In this document: piece by piece, positions 1 through 5,646 of the stretch
How the letters are laid out: the number at the start of each line of letters is the position of its first letter
Position numbering within the stretch: the first letter of the stretch is position 1
Source of the DNA: Chloroflexia bacterium
GTDB taxonomy: Bacteria; Chloroflexota; Chloroflexia; Thermomicrobiales; UBA6265
Direction: 5' to 3'
Assembly: GCA_013696265.1 (NCBI GenBank)
Contig: JACCYX010000359.1
Span: forward strand, 1 to 6,141
Length of the DNA stretch: 6,141 nt
Translations under genes and position numbers: made by a program
The notes under the pieces: model-generated
The model's input: only the letters and a program-made list of their open reading frames with translations
Databases searched by the model: none
Told to the model about the DNA's origin: nothing

Positions 1-785
1 TTGCCCAGCTCACCCTCGACGAGGCGGGCCAGAACGGCCTGAGCGAGACCTTCGACAAGGAAAGCGTCGCGCAGTACGGGTTGGCGATGGGCCTCGGCGA
101 CGCCTACGGCCAGACTGGCTGGAGCATCTTCGCGGCCAGCACCGGCTGGCGCTTCATGGACGAACCGTGGGGCGAGGAATATCACTTCGACGATCCGCGC
201 GTGCAGGAAACCGTCCAGTACTTCGCCGACCTGAGCCTGGTCAACGGGTTCATGGTCCCGGAAGAAGCAGTGGTCAGCCTCATGGCGGAAACCGTCTTCG
301 CCTCCGGCACCTGCGCCCTGGTCTTCATGGGATCGTGGATGATCAACTGGCTGGGCGAAAACGTGACCCAGGAGTTCGGTTTCGGGCGGCTCCCGGCTGG
401 CCTCGAAGGCCGGATCTGCATGTTCAACGGGCTGGCCGATTCGATCTGGACCGGATCGGAAGTCCAGGAAGAAGCCTGGCTCTGGCTCAGGTTCCTGGGG
501 TCGGCCGAGGCGCAGGAAATCGTCGGCTCCTACGGCGCGGTCTTCCCGGCGATTCCGAGCGGCGCCGAGGCGGCCCTGGCGGCGTTCGCCGAGAAGGGCC
601 TGGACGCCGCACCATACCTCGATCAGGCGCAGCAGGAGAACGGCACCTTCCTCTTTCTGATCGCCGACAACGCCGGCGAATACACCTCGATCATGACGGC
701 CGCGATGCAAGCGGTCGCCCTCGGTGAAGCTACCGCCGCCGACGCCCTCAACGAGGCCAACGAGGAGGTCAACGACCTTTTCTAG
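1..785 (+). CDS. ABC transporter solute-binding protein, carbohydrate (CUT1) type, C-terminal part
   Basis: The gene enters from the left edge; the first complete codon is at 3, and 260 residues are visible before TAG at 783-785. The internal TTG/ATG codons near 81-87 are not the start, because the frame stays open to the edge with coherent protein sequence. The visible part resembles the C-terminal lobe of family-1 extracellular sugar-binding proteins. It has a 'FASGTCALVFMGSWMI' segment (about visible residues 99-114), matching the family's F-x-x-G-x-x-A-M-x-x-x-G-x-W pattern. It also has 'SAEAQEIVGSYGAVFPAIPS', matching the segment that closes the ligand cleft, and a terminal helix. Such proteins capture a sugar or glycoside outside the membrane and deliver it to a two-permease/ATPase importer. 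Roughly 150-200 N-terminal residues, including any lipoprotein signal, lie outside the window. The substrate cannot be read from sequence. It is the last gene of its unit and faces hutF convergently. Confidence 0.88.
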   Translation, partial: AQLTLDEAGQNGLSETFDKESVAQYGLAMGLGDAYGQTGWSIFAASTGWRFMDEPWGEEYHFDDPRVQETVQYFADLSLVNGFMVPEEAVVSLMAETVFASGTCALVFMGSWMINWLGENVTQEFGFGRLPAGLEGRICMFNGLADSIWTGSEVQEEAWLWLRFLGSAEAQEIVGSYGAVFPAIPSGAEAALAAFAEKGLDAAPYLDQAQQENGTFLFLIADNAGEYTSIMTAAMQAVALGEATAADALNEANEEVNDLF

Positions 786-797
786 GCCCGGATTCTC

Positions 798-868
798 GTA
801 GGGGAGGCCCTGTGTAGCCTCCGACTCAACCGCCGGGTAGGCGGGAGGCCACACAGGGCCTCCCCTAC
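798..868. repeat. REPIN/BIME-like inverted pair of GTAG-headed hairpins
   Basis: Two 25-nt arms (798-822 and 844-868) are reverse complements except at one position (816/850), around a 21-nt centre. Each half is also a hairpin headed by GTAG at its outer end. The left half has GTAG at 798-801, then GGAGGC (803-808) pairing with GCCTCC (817-822). The right half, read on the minus strand, has GTAG (865-868), then GGGAGGCC (857-864) pairing with GGCCTCCC (843-850). A GTAG tetranucleotide 5' of a GC-rich hairpin is the hallmark of REP elements mobilised by RAYT (Y1 transposase) proteins, and inverted pairs are called BIMEs or REPINs. The element sits 12 bp after the binding-protein stop codon, between convergent genes. 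It could help end or stabilise transcripts from either side, but no T-tract follows. The family assignment is inference; no RAYT gene is in the window. Confidence 0.78.
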
Positions 869-875
869 CTGTATG

Positions 876-910
876 CATGAAAGCGGCGAACCGTGCCGCC
901 ACGTTTCATG
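876..910. other. Imperfect hairpin downstream of hutF
   Basis: CATGAAA (876-882) pairs with TTTCATG (904-910). Stacked inside, GCGGC (883-887) pairs with GCCGC (895-899), leaving a 7-nt loop (888-894) and a 4-nt bulge (900-903). It lies 48 bp beyond the hutF stop, on the side where hutF transcripts end, and next to the REPIN-like element. It could be part of the hutF 3' end. There is no U-run on either strand, so I do not call it an intrinsic terminator. Confidence 0.45.
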
Positions 911-958
911 GATACTCCGGTCAACCGTTTCAAAAGCGACTCAGCCATCGCCCCGTAC

Positions 959-2323
959 TCACCCCAGGTCCGTGTCGGTGAGCAACTGGCGCATCGTGGC
1001 CTGGAAGCGCGCGGTCTCGTCGTCGCGCAGCATGTGCCGGCCGCCCTGCACCACCTTCCGGCCGGCAACCCACACGGCATCGACCGCTACACCTGACGCG
1101 AAGATCCAGCCGTTGAGCAGGGCGTCACCGTCGTCGCCGGCCCAGGCATCGGTCGCCAGCGCAACCAAGTCGGCCGGAGCGGCGGCGGCAATCCCGCCGT
1201 CGGCGACGCCGAGGGACTGGTGTCCGCCACGCTGGGCGGCATCGAAGAGCGAACGGCCGGTCGAGCCGCCAGCGGTCGCCAGCACGTTGCGGGCGCGGCG
1301 CTGGAGCCGCTGGGCATACTCCAGTTGGCGCAGCTCGCCGGTTACGGATATCCGTACGTTCGAGTCGGTGCCTATTCCATATCGCCCGCCGCCGGCGGCG
1401 AGGTACTCGACCGCGGGGAAAATCCCATCGCCCAGGTTGGCCTCCGTGACCGGGCACAAGCCTGCCACCGCCCCGCTCGCGGCGAGGGCAGTCGTTTCAT
1501 CCCGCCTCATATGCGTGGCGTGGATGAGGCACCAGAGCCCGTCGACAGGCGCGTGATCGAGCAGCCACGCGACCGGTCGCTGTCCCGACCAGGCCAGGCA
1601 ATCGGCGACTTCCTTCTCCTGCTCCGCGACATGGATATGGATTGGCCCGTTTGGGACGAGATCGAGGAGAGCAGCGAGTTCATCGGGCGCCACCGCCCGC
1701 AAGCTGTGCGGGGCAACGCCGAGCACCGCCCCATCGAGACCGGCGATCGCCCCCTTGCTCGCTTCGACCAGCCGGGCGAACCCGTCGAGGTCCGAAATGA
1801 ACCGGCGCTGTTCCGGCAGCGGCGGCGCGCCGCCGAAGGTGGAGTGGGCGTAGCAGACTGGCAACAGCGTCAGGCGAATGCCAGTTTGGGCGGACGCGGA
1901 AGCGATCCGGGTCGCCATCTCTCCGATGTCCTCGTACGGTGATCCGTCGCGGTCGTGGTGAAGGTAGTGGAACTCCCCGACGCGGGTAAACCCGGCCTCC
2001 AACATCTCGATGTATGCCTGGGCCGCCACTGTTTCCATCTGATCGGGATTCATCGCCAGCGCGAAGCGGTACATCACGTCCCGCCAGGTCCAGAAGCTGT
2101 CGGCGGCTGGGCCGCTCACCTCGGCGAGGCCGGCCATCCCGCGCTGGAAGGCGTGGCTGTGCAAGTTCGGCATCCCCGGCAAGATGGCCTCGCAACGCTC
2201 GTCACCAGCCTCCGGCTGCCGGTTGGGCTCGACCGATTGGAACGATCCGTTCGCCATCGTGATCCGGACATCCCGCGCCCAGCCGTCCGGGAGCAACGCC
2301 AGACGGGCGTGAATCGTGGTCAT
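959..2323 (-). CDS. hutF: Formimidoylglutamate deiminase (HutF), amidohydrolase superfamily
   Basis: This 454-residue protein is the usual length for HutF, which hydrolyses N-formimino-L-glutamate to N-formyl-L-glutamate and ammonia in the five-step histidine degradation route. The metal and catalytic residues of the TIM-barrel amidohydrolase are visible in order: the H-x-H pair in 'PGMPNLHSHAFQRGMAG' (H55, H57), 'IHIHVAEQEKEV' (H231 as ligand, E234 catalytic), 'LIHATHM' (H268) and 'GIGTDSNVRIS' (D320). The N-terminus 'ARLALLPDGWARDVRI' is typical of the family. I chose ATG at 2321-2323 because it gives this N-terminus and has an AAGGA motif upstream. The frame stays open to 2512, but that extension is a translation of a dispersed repeat. 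No hutH, hutU, hutI or N-formylglutamate amidohydrolase gene is visible, so the pathway partners must lie elsewhere. Guanine deaminase and other amidohydrolases are less likely because the 'HSHAFQR' and C-terminal motifs fit HutF. Cytosolic. Confidence 0.93.
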   Translation of the reverse strand: MTTIHARLALLPDGWARDVRITMANGSFQSVEPNRQPEAGDERCEAILPGMPNLHSHAFQRGMAGLAEVSGPAADSFWTWRDVMYRFALAMNPDQMETVAAQAYIEMLEAGFTRVGEFHYLHHDRDGSPYEDIGEMATRIASASAQTGIRLTLLPVCYAHSTFGGAPPLPEQRRFISDLDGFARLVEASKGAIAGLDGAVLGVAPHSLRAVAPDELAALLDLVPNGPIHIHVAEQEKEVADCLAWSGQRPVAWLLDHAPVDGLWCLIHATHMRRDETTALAASGAVAGLCPVTEANLGDGIFPAVEYLAAGGGRYGIGTDSNVRISVTGELRQLEYAQRLQRRARNVLATAGGSTGRSLFDAAQRGGHQSLGVADGGIAAAAPADLVALATDAWAGDDGDALLNGWIFASGVAVDAVWVAGRKVVQGGRHMLRDDETARFQATMRQLLTDTDLG

Positions 2324-2333
2324 TGCACTGAGT

Positions 2334-2338
2334 TCCTT
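2334..2338 (-). promoter_or_regulatory. Ribosome binding site of hutF
   Basis: On the minus strand AAGGA lies 10 nt before the ATG at 2323. It supports this start over in-frame upstream codons, which would add about 63 residues read mostly from the repeat at 2402-2497. Confidence 0.6.
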
Positions 2339-2401
2339 GTTCGGCAGGCTTGGGTGTAATTCTCGGGCATCGCGTATTGCATGGGTATGGCCTTCCATTA
2401 T

Positions 2402-2497
2402 TGTCATTCCGAGTTTGCGAGGAATCCCCCGGCGAAGCCGGTAGAAACGTCTCCAAGTACCGCTGCGCGAGAGATTCCTCGCAAGCTCGGAATGACA
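2402..2497. repeat. TGTCATTCCGAG-type dispersed inverted repeat
   Basis: The 25-nt arms 2402-2426 and 2473-2497 are reverse complements at 24 of 25 positions; the exception still allows a G-U pair in RNA. The outer ends read TGTCATTCCGAG. Inside the left half is a perfect small hairpin, CCGGC (2429-2433), GAA loop, GCCGG (2437-2441). Sequences that begin TGTCATTC[CT]GAG and continue toward GAGGAATC are widespread intergenic repeats in many bacterial phyla, recalled from general knowledge and not searched here. It lies 78 bp upstream of hutF and 36 bp before the promoter of the Rieske gene. If hutF is transcribed from beyond it, the hutF leader carries a long stem. No target-site duplication is evident at its edges. 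Confidence 0.8.
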
Positions 2498-2533
2498 GTT
2501 GGCGGGTGACAAACCAGCGGAACAGACAGCATC

Positions 2534-2564
2534 TTGACCTCAACCAGACTTGAGGTTGTAGGGT
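2534..2564 (+). promoter_or_regulatory. MerR/SoxR-type operator within a 19-bp-spacer promoter
   Basis: A -35 hexamer TTGACC (2534-2539) and a -10-like TAGGGT (2559-2564) are separated by 19 bp, the overlong spacing typical of promoters activated by MerR-family regulators. Between and overlapping them is an inverted repeat, ACCTCAA (2537-2543) and TTGAGGT (2550-2556). Its core CCTCAA-N6-TTGAGG has the same arms and spacing as the enterobacterial SoxR box (CCTCAA-GTTAAC-TTGAGG). A regulator bound here would twist the DNA so that RNA polymerase can use the misaligned hexamers. It reads toward the Rieske gene and would give a leader of roughly 80 nt. No MerR-type gene is in the window, so the regulator acts from elsewhere. 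SoxR itself is the best guess; another MerR member with a similar box is possible. Confidence 0.8.
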
Positions 2565-2640
2565 ATGGTCATTCGGCTGCGTCGCTTGTTTCACTCCGGG
2601 GTCTGGACTCCGACCTGATGCAGCCATGTTCGACAACGGC

Positions 2641-2646
2641 AGGGAG
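2641..2646 (+). promoter_or_regulatory. Ribosome binding site of the Rieske gene
   Basis: AGGGAG lies 6 nt before the ATG at 2653. The in-frame ATG at 2626 has no such motif upstream, and this Shine-Dalgarno would fall inside its reading frame, so the start is placed at 2653. Confidence 0.7.
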
Positions 2647-2652
2647 ATTGCC

Positions 2653-4437
2653 ATGACATCGGTCGCCACCGCCTCCACTCTTGAAGGACTCGTCCAGGTC
2701 GGCCCGCGCGACGGACTTGGGGAGGTGACGGTCGTCTCCGGCGGCCGCCACGGCATCGCCGTCTTCAAGCCCGCCGGTTCCGACGAAATCTACGCCGTCG
2801 ACAACCGCTGCCCGCACCTGGGCTTTCCCCTGCACCGCGGAAGTGTCTGCGATGGCATCCTGACCTGCCACTGGCACCACGCCCGCTTCGACCTGCGGAG
2901 CGGCGGCACTTTCGACCAATTCGCCGACGACGTACAGACGTACGAGGTCATCGTTCGGGACGACATCATCTACGTCGATCCGCGCCCGCGCCGGAATGAC
3001 CGGGTGGAGCACGCCCAGGCCCGGCTCCGCGACGGTCTCGAACAGTCGATCAGCCTGGTGCTCGCCAAGAACGTGCTCGCCCTGCTCGAGGCCGGGGCAC
3101 CGGCGGCCGGCATCCTCGAGATCGGCGGCCGGTTTGGCGCGCGCTACCGGGAGAGCGGCTGGCGCTCCGGACTGACGATCCTGACCGCGATGGGCAACGT
3201 GCTGCCCTCGCTCGGCCCCGACGACCGGATGCTCGCCCTGTACCACGGTCTCGTCCACGTGGCCCGCGACAGCGCCGGGCAACCGCCCCGCCACCCGCTG
3301 GATCCGCTGCCGAACGCCGCCATCCCCGCTTCACGGCTCAAGACCTGGTTCCGGCAGTTCATCGAGGTGCGGGACAGCGACGGCGCCGAGCGCGTGCTGC
3401 TCACCGCGATCGAACAAGGCGCCTCACCGGCCGACCTGGCCGACCTGCTCGCCAGCGCCGCCACCGACCACGCCTTTCTCGATGGCGGGCACACCCTCGA
3501 CTTCGTGAACAAGGCCTGCGAACTCCTCGACCTGATCGGCTGCCGCCACGCGGCCACGATCCTGCCCAGCCTGACGCCGGTGATCGCGCGGAGCACCCGC
3601 TCCGAAGAACTCAACTCCTGGCGCCGCCCGGTCGACCTGGTCGCCCTCCTCGACCCGGCGTTCAACCGGGTCGACAGCCTCTTCGCCAACGCTGGGGGCA
3701 ACCCCGATTGGCGGGCGCCGGACGAGTTGGTCGCCACGCTGCTCGGCGACGACCCCACCGCGATCGTCGCGGCCTTGACCGCCGCGCTGGAGACCGGGGC
3801 GCCGCCCGTCGCGGTCAGCCAGGCGCTCGTCTACGCGGCCGCGCTGCGCGTGGCCCACTTCCACACCAGCAACGAATTCAGCGACTGGATCACGGTGCTG
3901 CACACGTTCACGTATCTCAACGCGACCCACCAACTGATGCGCCGCGCGCCATCGGCCGAGCTTCTGCGCGGCGTCTACCACGGCGCGATGAGCCTCTACC
4001 TCGACCGCTTCCTGAATGTGCCGCCCGCCCGGTTGCCGGAGCAACGTCAGGCGGCGCTCGACGCGCTGCCGGCCGGGGCGGACGACCTGCTCGCGCACCT
4101 GGACGACACCCTGGACCGTGAACAGCAGGTCGAGCTGGCTGGCCAACTCACCTGGCGCTACCTCGCGCTCGGCCACGACCCGAATCCGTTGATCGCCGCG
4201 CTCGGCCACCTCCTGCTCCGGGAGGACGGCGAGTTCCACTCGTATCAGATGTTCGAAGCCGGCGTCGCGCTGCACCGCGAACTGGCGCCCGTCGCCCCCG
4301 AACGTGCCAACCGGGTGCTGGTCGCCGTCGCCCGCTATCTTGCGGGCCACGCCCCCACCAGCCGAGCCATGCTCCAGACCGCGCGAACCGCCCGCCGCCT
4401 GGCCCGCGGCGAAGACCTGTTCGACGCCATCGACTGA
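2653..4437 (+). CDS. Rieske [2Fe-2S] protein with large C-terminal helical repeat domain of unknown function
   Basis: The 594-residue protein has an N-terminal Rieske domain (about residues 10-110). Its cluster motif is C53-x-H55 ('CPHLGFPL') and C72-x2-H75 ('CHWHHARF'), with a 16-residue spacing. It lacks the extra disulfide cysteines of bc1/b6f Rieske proteins and has no membrane segment or signal peptide, so it looks like a cytosolic ferredoxin-type Rieske. Residues 111-594 are predicted mostly helical and I do not recognise the family. It is not the iron-containing catalytic domain of ring-hydroxylating oxygenases as far as I can see. E-x-G-A-[PS] recurs at 146, 254 and 380, and 'YHG' segments recur at 197 and 442, suggesting tandem helical repeats. 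Many histidines (198, 202, 273, 280, 402, 404, 417, 426, 443, 529) could bind a metal or heme. The gene ends with tandem stops TGA-TAG. It stands alone behind a SoxR-type promoter, so redox-stress or redox-metabolite induction is inferred. A role as an oxidoreductase is likely; its substrate is unknown. Confidence 0.85.
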   Translation: MTSVATASTLEGLVQVGPRDGLGEVTVVSGGRHGIAVFKPAGSDEIYAVDNRCPHLGFPLHRGSVCDGILTCHWHHARFDLRSGGTFDQFADDVQTYEVIVRDDIIYVDPRPRRNDRVEHAQARLRDGLEQSISLVLAKNVLALLEAGAPAAGILEIGGRFGARYRESGWRSGLTILTAMGNVLPSLGPDDRMLALYHGLVHVARDSAGQPPRHPLDPLPNAAIPASRLKTWFRQFIEVRDSDGAERVLLTAIEQGASPADLADLLASAATDHAFLDGGHTLDFVNKACELLDLIGCRHAATILPSLTPVIARSTRSEELNSWRRPVDLVALLDPAFNRVDSLFANAGGNPDWRAPDELVATLLGDDPTAIVAALTAALETGAPPVAVSQALVYAAALRVAHFHTSNEFSDWITVLHTFTYLNATHQLMRRAPSAELLRGVYHGAMSLYLDRFLNVPPARLPEQRQAALDALPAGADDLLAHLDDTLDREQQVELAGQLTWRYLALGHDPNPLIAALGHLLLREDGEFHSYQMFEAGVALHRELAPVAPERANRVLVAVARYLAGHAPTSRAMLQTARTARRLARGEDLFDAID

Positions 4438-4469
4438 TAGGAACACCAGGTGGTCACTCTGCAATGAGA

Positions 4470-4487
4470 TGAAACCAGGACGTTTCA
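4470..4487 (+). other. Weak hairpin in the Rieske gene 3' region
   Basis: TGAAAC (4470-4475) and GTTTCA (4482-4487) form a 6-bp stem with a 6-nt loop, 33 bp after the Rieske stop codon. It is AT-rich and no T-tract follows, so it is at best a weak transcript-end structure. I see nothing else in 4438-4541. Confidence 0.25.
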
Positions 4488-4541
4488 ACTTTGGTAACGC
4501 ATGATGGACAGTGACGAGGGATTGGCGTAAAACACCCATCT

Positions 4542-4701
4542 CGTAGGGGCGGACCCCGGTCGCATATGGGCCTTTCGTAGCGACACTCAGGGTGTCCGCC
4601 CGGATGGTGGCGAACGGCGGGATCGGGGTTGCCGCGAACCGGGCGGACACCCTGCATCGCGGCTAGCTCGATCCAGAATGCGATCGGGGTCCGCCCCTAC
4701 G
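4542..4701. repeat. Large REPIN/BIME-like nested palindrome with GTAG ends
   Basis: Outer arms 4542-4565 and 4678-4701 are complementary at 23 of 24 positions, and inner arms 4588-4603 and 4639-4654 at 16 of 16. Each half also folds on itself. The left half has GTAG (4543-4546), then GGGCGGAC (4547-4554) pairing with GTCCGCCC (4594-4601), plus an upper stem GTCGC (4559-4563)/GCGAC (4580-4584). The right half mirrors this: GTAG on the minus strand (4697-4700), GTCCGCCC (4689-4696) pairing with GGGCGGAC (4641-4648), and ATCGC (4656-4660)/GCGAT (4680-4684). The design matches the smaller element at 798-868 but with different stem bases and longer loops. It lies between convergent genes, 104 bp past the Rieske stop and 50 bp past the permease stop. 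It may be a RAYT-mobilised REP pair; a role in transcript ends is possible but unproven. Confidence 0.8.
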
Positions 4702-4751
4702 GACGGCCCCCCGTCCACCGGTTCACTCACTGTCTTTGCCCGAACTCCGCG

Positions 4752-5645
4752 CTACTCCTTGACGGAGCCGAGCGTAATCCCCTGGACGAAGTATTTCTGC
4801 ATGAACGGATAGAGCGCGACGAGCGGCAGGATCGCGATCACGATCCCGGCCATCCGCACGTTGGGCGTGATCATCGACGTGCCCGAGACGCCCTCGTTCT
4901 CGGTCACCAGCGCCTGCAGCGTGACCTGGAGGGTGTATTTGCTGCTGTCGCTGATATAGAGGATGACTGGCAGGAACTGGTTCCAGCGCGAGACGAGTTC
5001 GAAGAGGGCGATCGTCGCCAGTCCCGCCTGGGAGAGTGGCAGGTAGATCGTGCGGAAGATGAAGAAGTCGCCCGCGCCGTCGATCTTCGCCGATTCCCAG
5101 AGATCGTAGGGAACGGACTGGAAGTAGTTGCGGATCAGCAGGATGCTGAAACCGGAAACCAGCCCGGAAAAGACCAGCGCCGCCAGCGAGTTCAGCAGCC
5201 CCAGGTTCTGGTTCACGATGAAGAGCGGGATCATGATCAGCTCGCCGGGAATCGCCATCGTCGCCAGGATCAGGGCGATCATCAGCTTCTTACCGGGCAG
5301 GTTGCGCTGGATCAGCACGTACCCGGCAAAGGCGGCGAGTGCCACGTGCAGCACCGTGCCGATCGAGGTCACGATCACGCTGTTGATGAACGCGCGCTGG
5401 AGCCCGACGTTGACCCAGACCGTGCGGAACCCTTCCACGCTCCACTCCGACGGCCAGAGCTTGATGCCCAGTTCCAGCGACGAAAGGGACGAGGAGAAGG
5501 CCACGGCCAGGACGTTGATGAACGGCACCACCATCACCGCCACGAGCAGGAGCATGAACAGCACGTTCACGACGTTGAAGAGGCGCTCGCCCGTGCCGCC
5601 CGGCGCGCGGTCAAACTGGTTTGGGGCGCCCTTCTCGATTGCCAT
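4752..5645 (-). CDS. Carbohydrate ABC transporter permease, LplC/YtcP-like (CUT1)
   Basis: The 297-residue inner-membrane protein is the second of two permease subunits of a sugar importer. It has six likely membrane segments, near residues 23-50, 86-112, 121-144, 150-171, 206-230 and 265-286. The cytoplasmic EAA loop that docks on the ATPase reads E184-S-A-K-I-D-G-A (184-191) followed by I200-Y-L-P203. The C-terminus 'QKYFVQGITLGSVKE' is characteristic of the LplC/YtcP branch, many members of which handle glycosides or oligosaccharides from polysaccharides. ATG at 5643-5645 follows the upstream gene's TGA with a single base between, and GGGAG (5653-5657) lies 7 nt upstream, so the two are translationally coupled. 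The ATPase gene is not visible; CUT1 systems of this branch often use a shared ATPase encoded elsewhere. The substrate cannot be assigned. Confidence 0.92.
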   Translation of the reverse strand: MAIEKGAPNQFDRAPGGTGERLFNVVNVLFMLLLVAVMVVPFINVLAVAFSSSLSSLELGIKLWPSEWSVEGFRTVWVNVGLQRAFINSVIVTSIGTVLHVALAAFAGYVLIQRNLPGKKLMIALILATMAIPGELIMIPLFIVNQNLGLLNSLAALVFSGLVSGFSILLIRNYFQSVPYDLWESAKIDGAGDFFIFRTIYLPLSQAGLATIALFELVSRWNQFLPVILYISDSSKYTLQVTLQALVTENEGVSGTSMITPNVRMAGIVIAILPLVALYPFMQKYFVQGITLGSVKE

Positions 5646-5646
5646 G

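Noticed and set aside
798..910. Bidirectional intrinsic terminator between the binding-protein gene and hutF
   Set aside because: The stems are strong, but no T-tract follows on either strand, so I kept the repeat and hairpin descriptions only.
865..948. 27-codon basic peptide on the minus strand just after hutF (MAESLLKRLTGV...)
   Set aside because: There is no clear ribosome binding site, the stop codon is supplied by the repeat, and it overlaps the hairpin at 876-910. Chance is the simplest explanation.
1220..1942. 240-codon open frame on the plus strand
   Set aside because: It is antisense to hutF, which has all catalytic residues in the other direction, and it shows no family features.
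2626..2652. Upstream in-frame ATG as start of the Rieske gene
   Set aside because: It has no Shine-Dalgarno, and the AGGGAG at 2641-2646 is well placed for the ATG at 2653. The nine extra residues show no family similarity.
3424..4650. 408-codon open frame on the minus strand
   Set aside because: It is antisense to the Rieske gene, with low-complexity composition rich in V, R, G and E typical of reversed GC-rich coding sequence, and no recognisable domain. The plus-strand gene has a clear cluster motif, promoter and ribosome binding site.
4542..4701. Insertion sequence or CRISPR remnant
   Set aside because: There is no transposase fragment, no target-site duplication and no regularly spaced direct repeats. 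The symmetry is inverted and nested.
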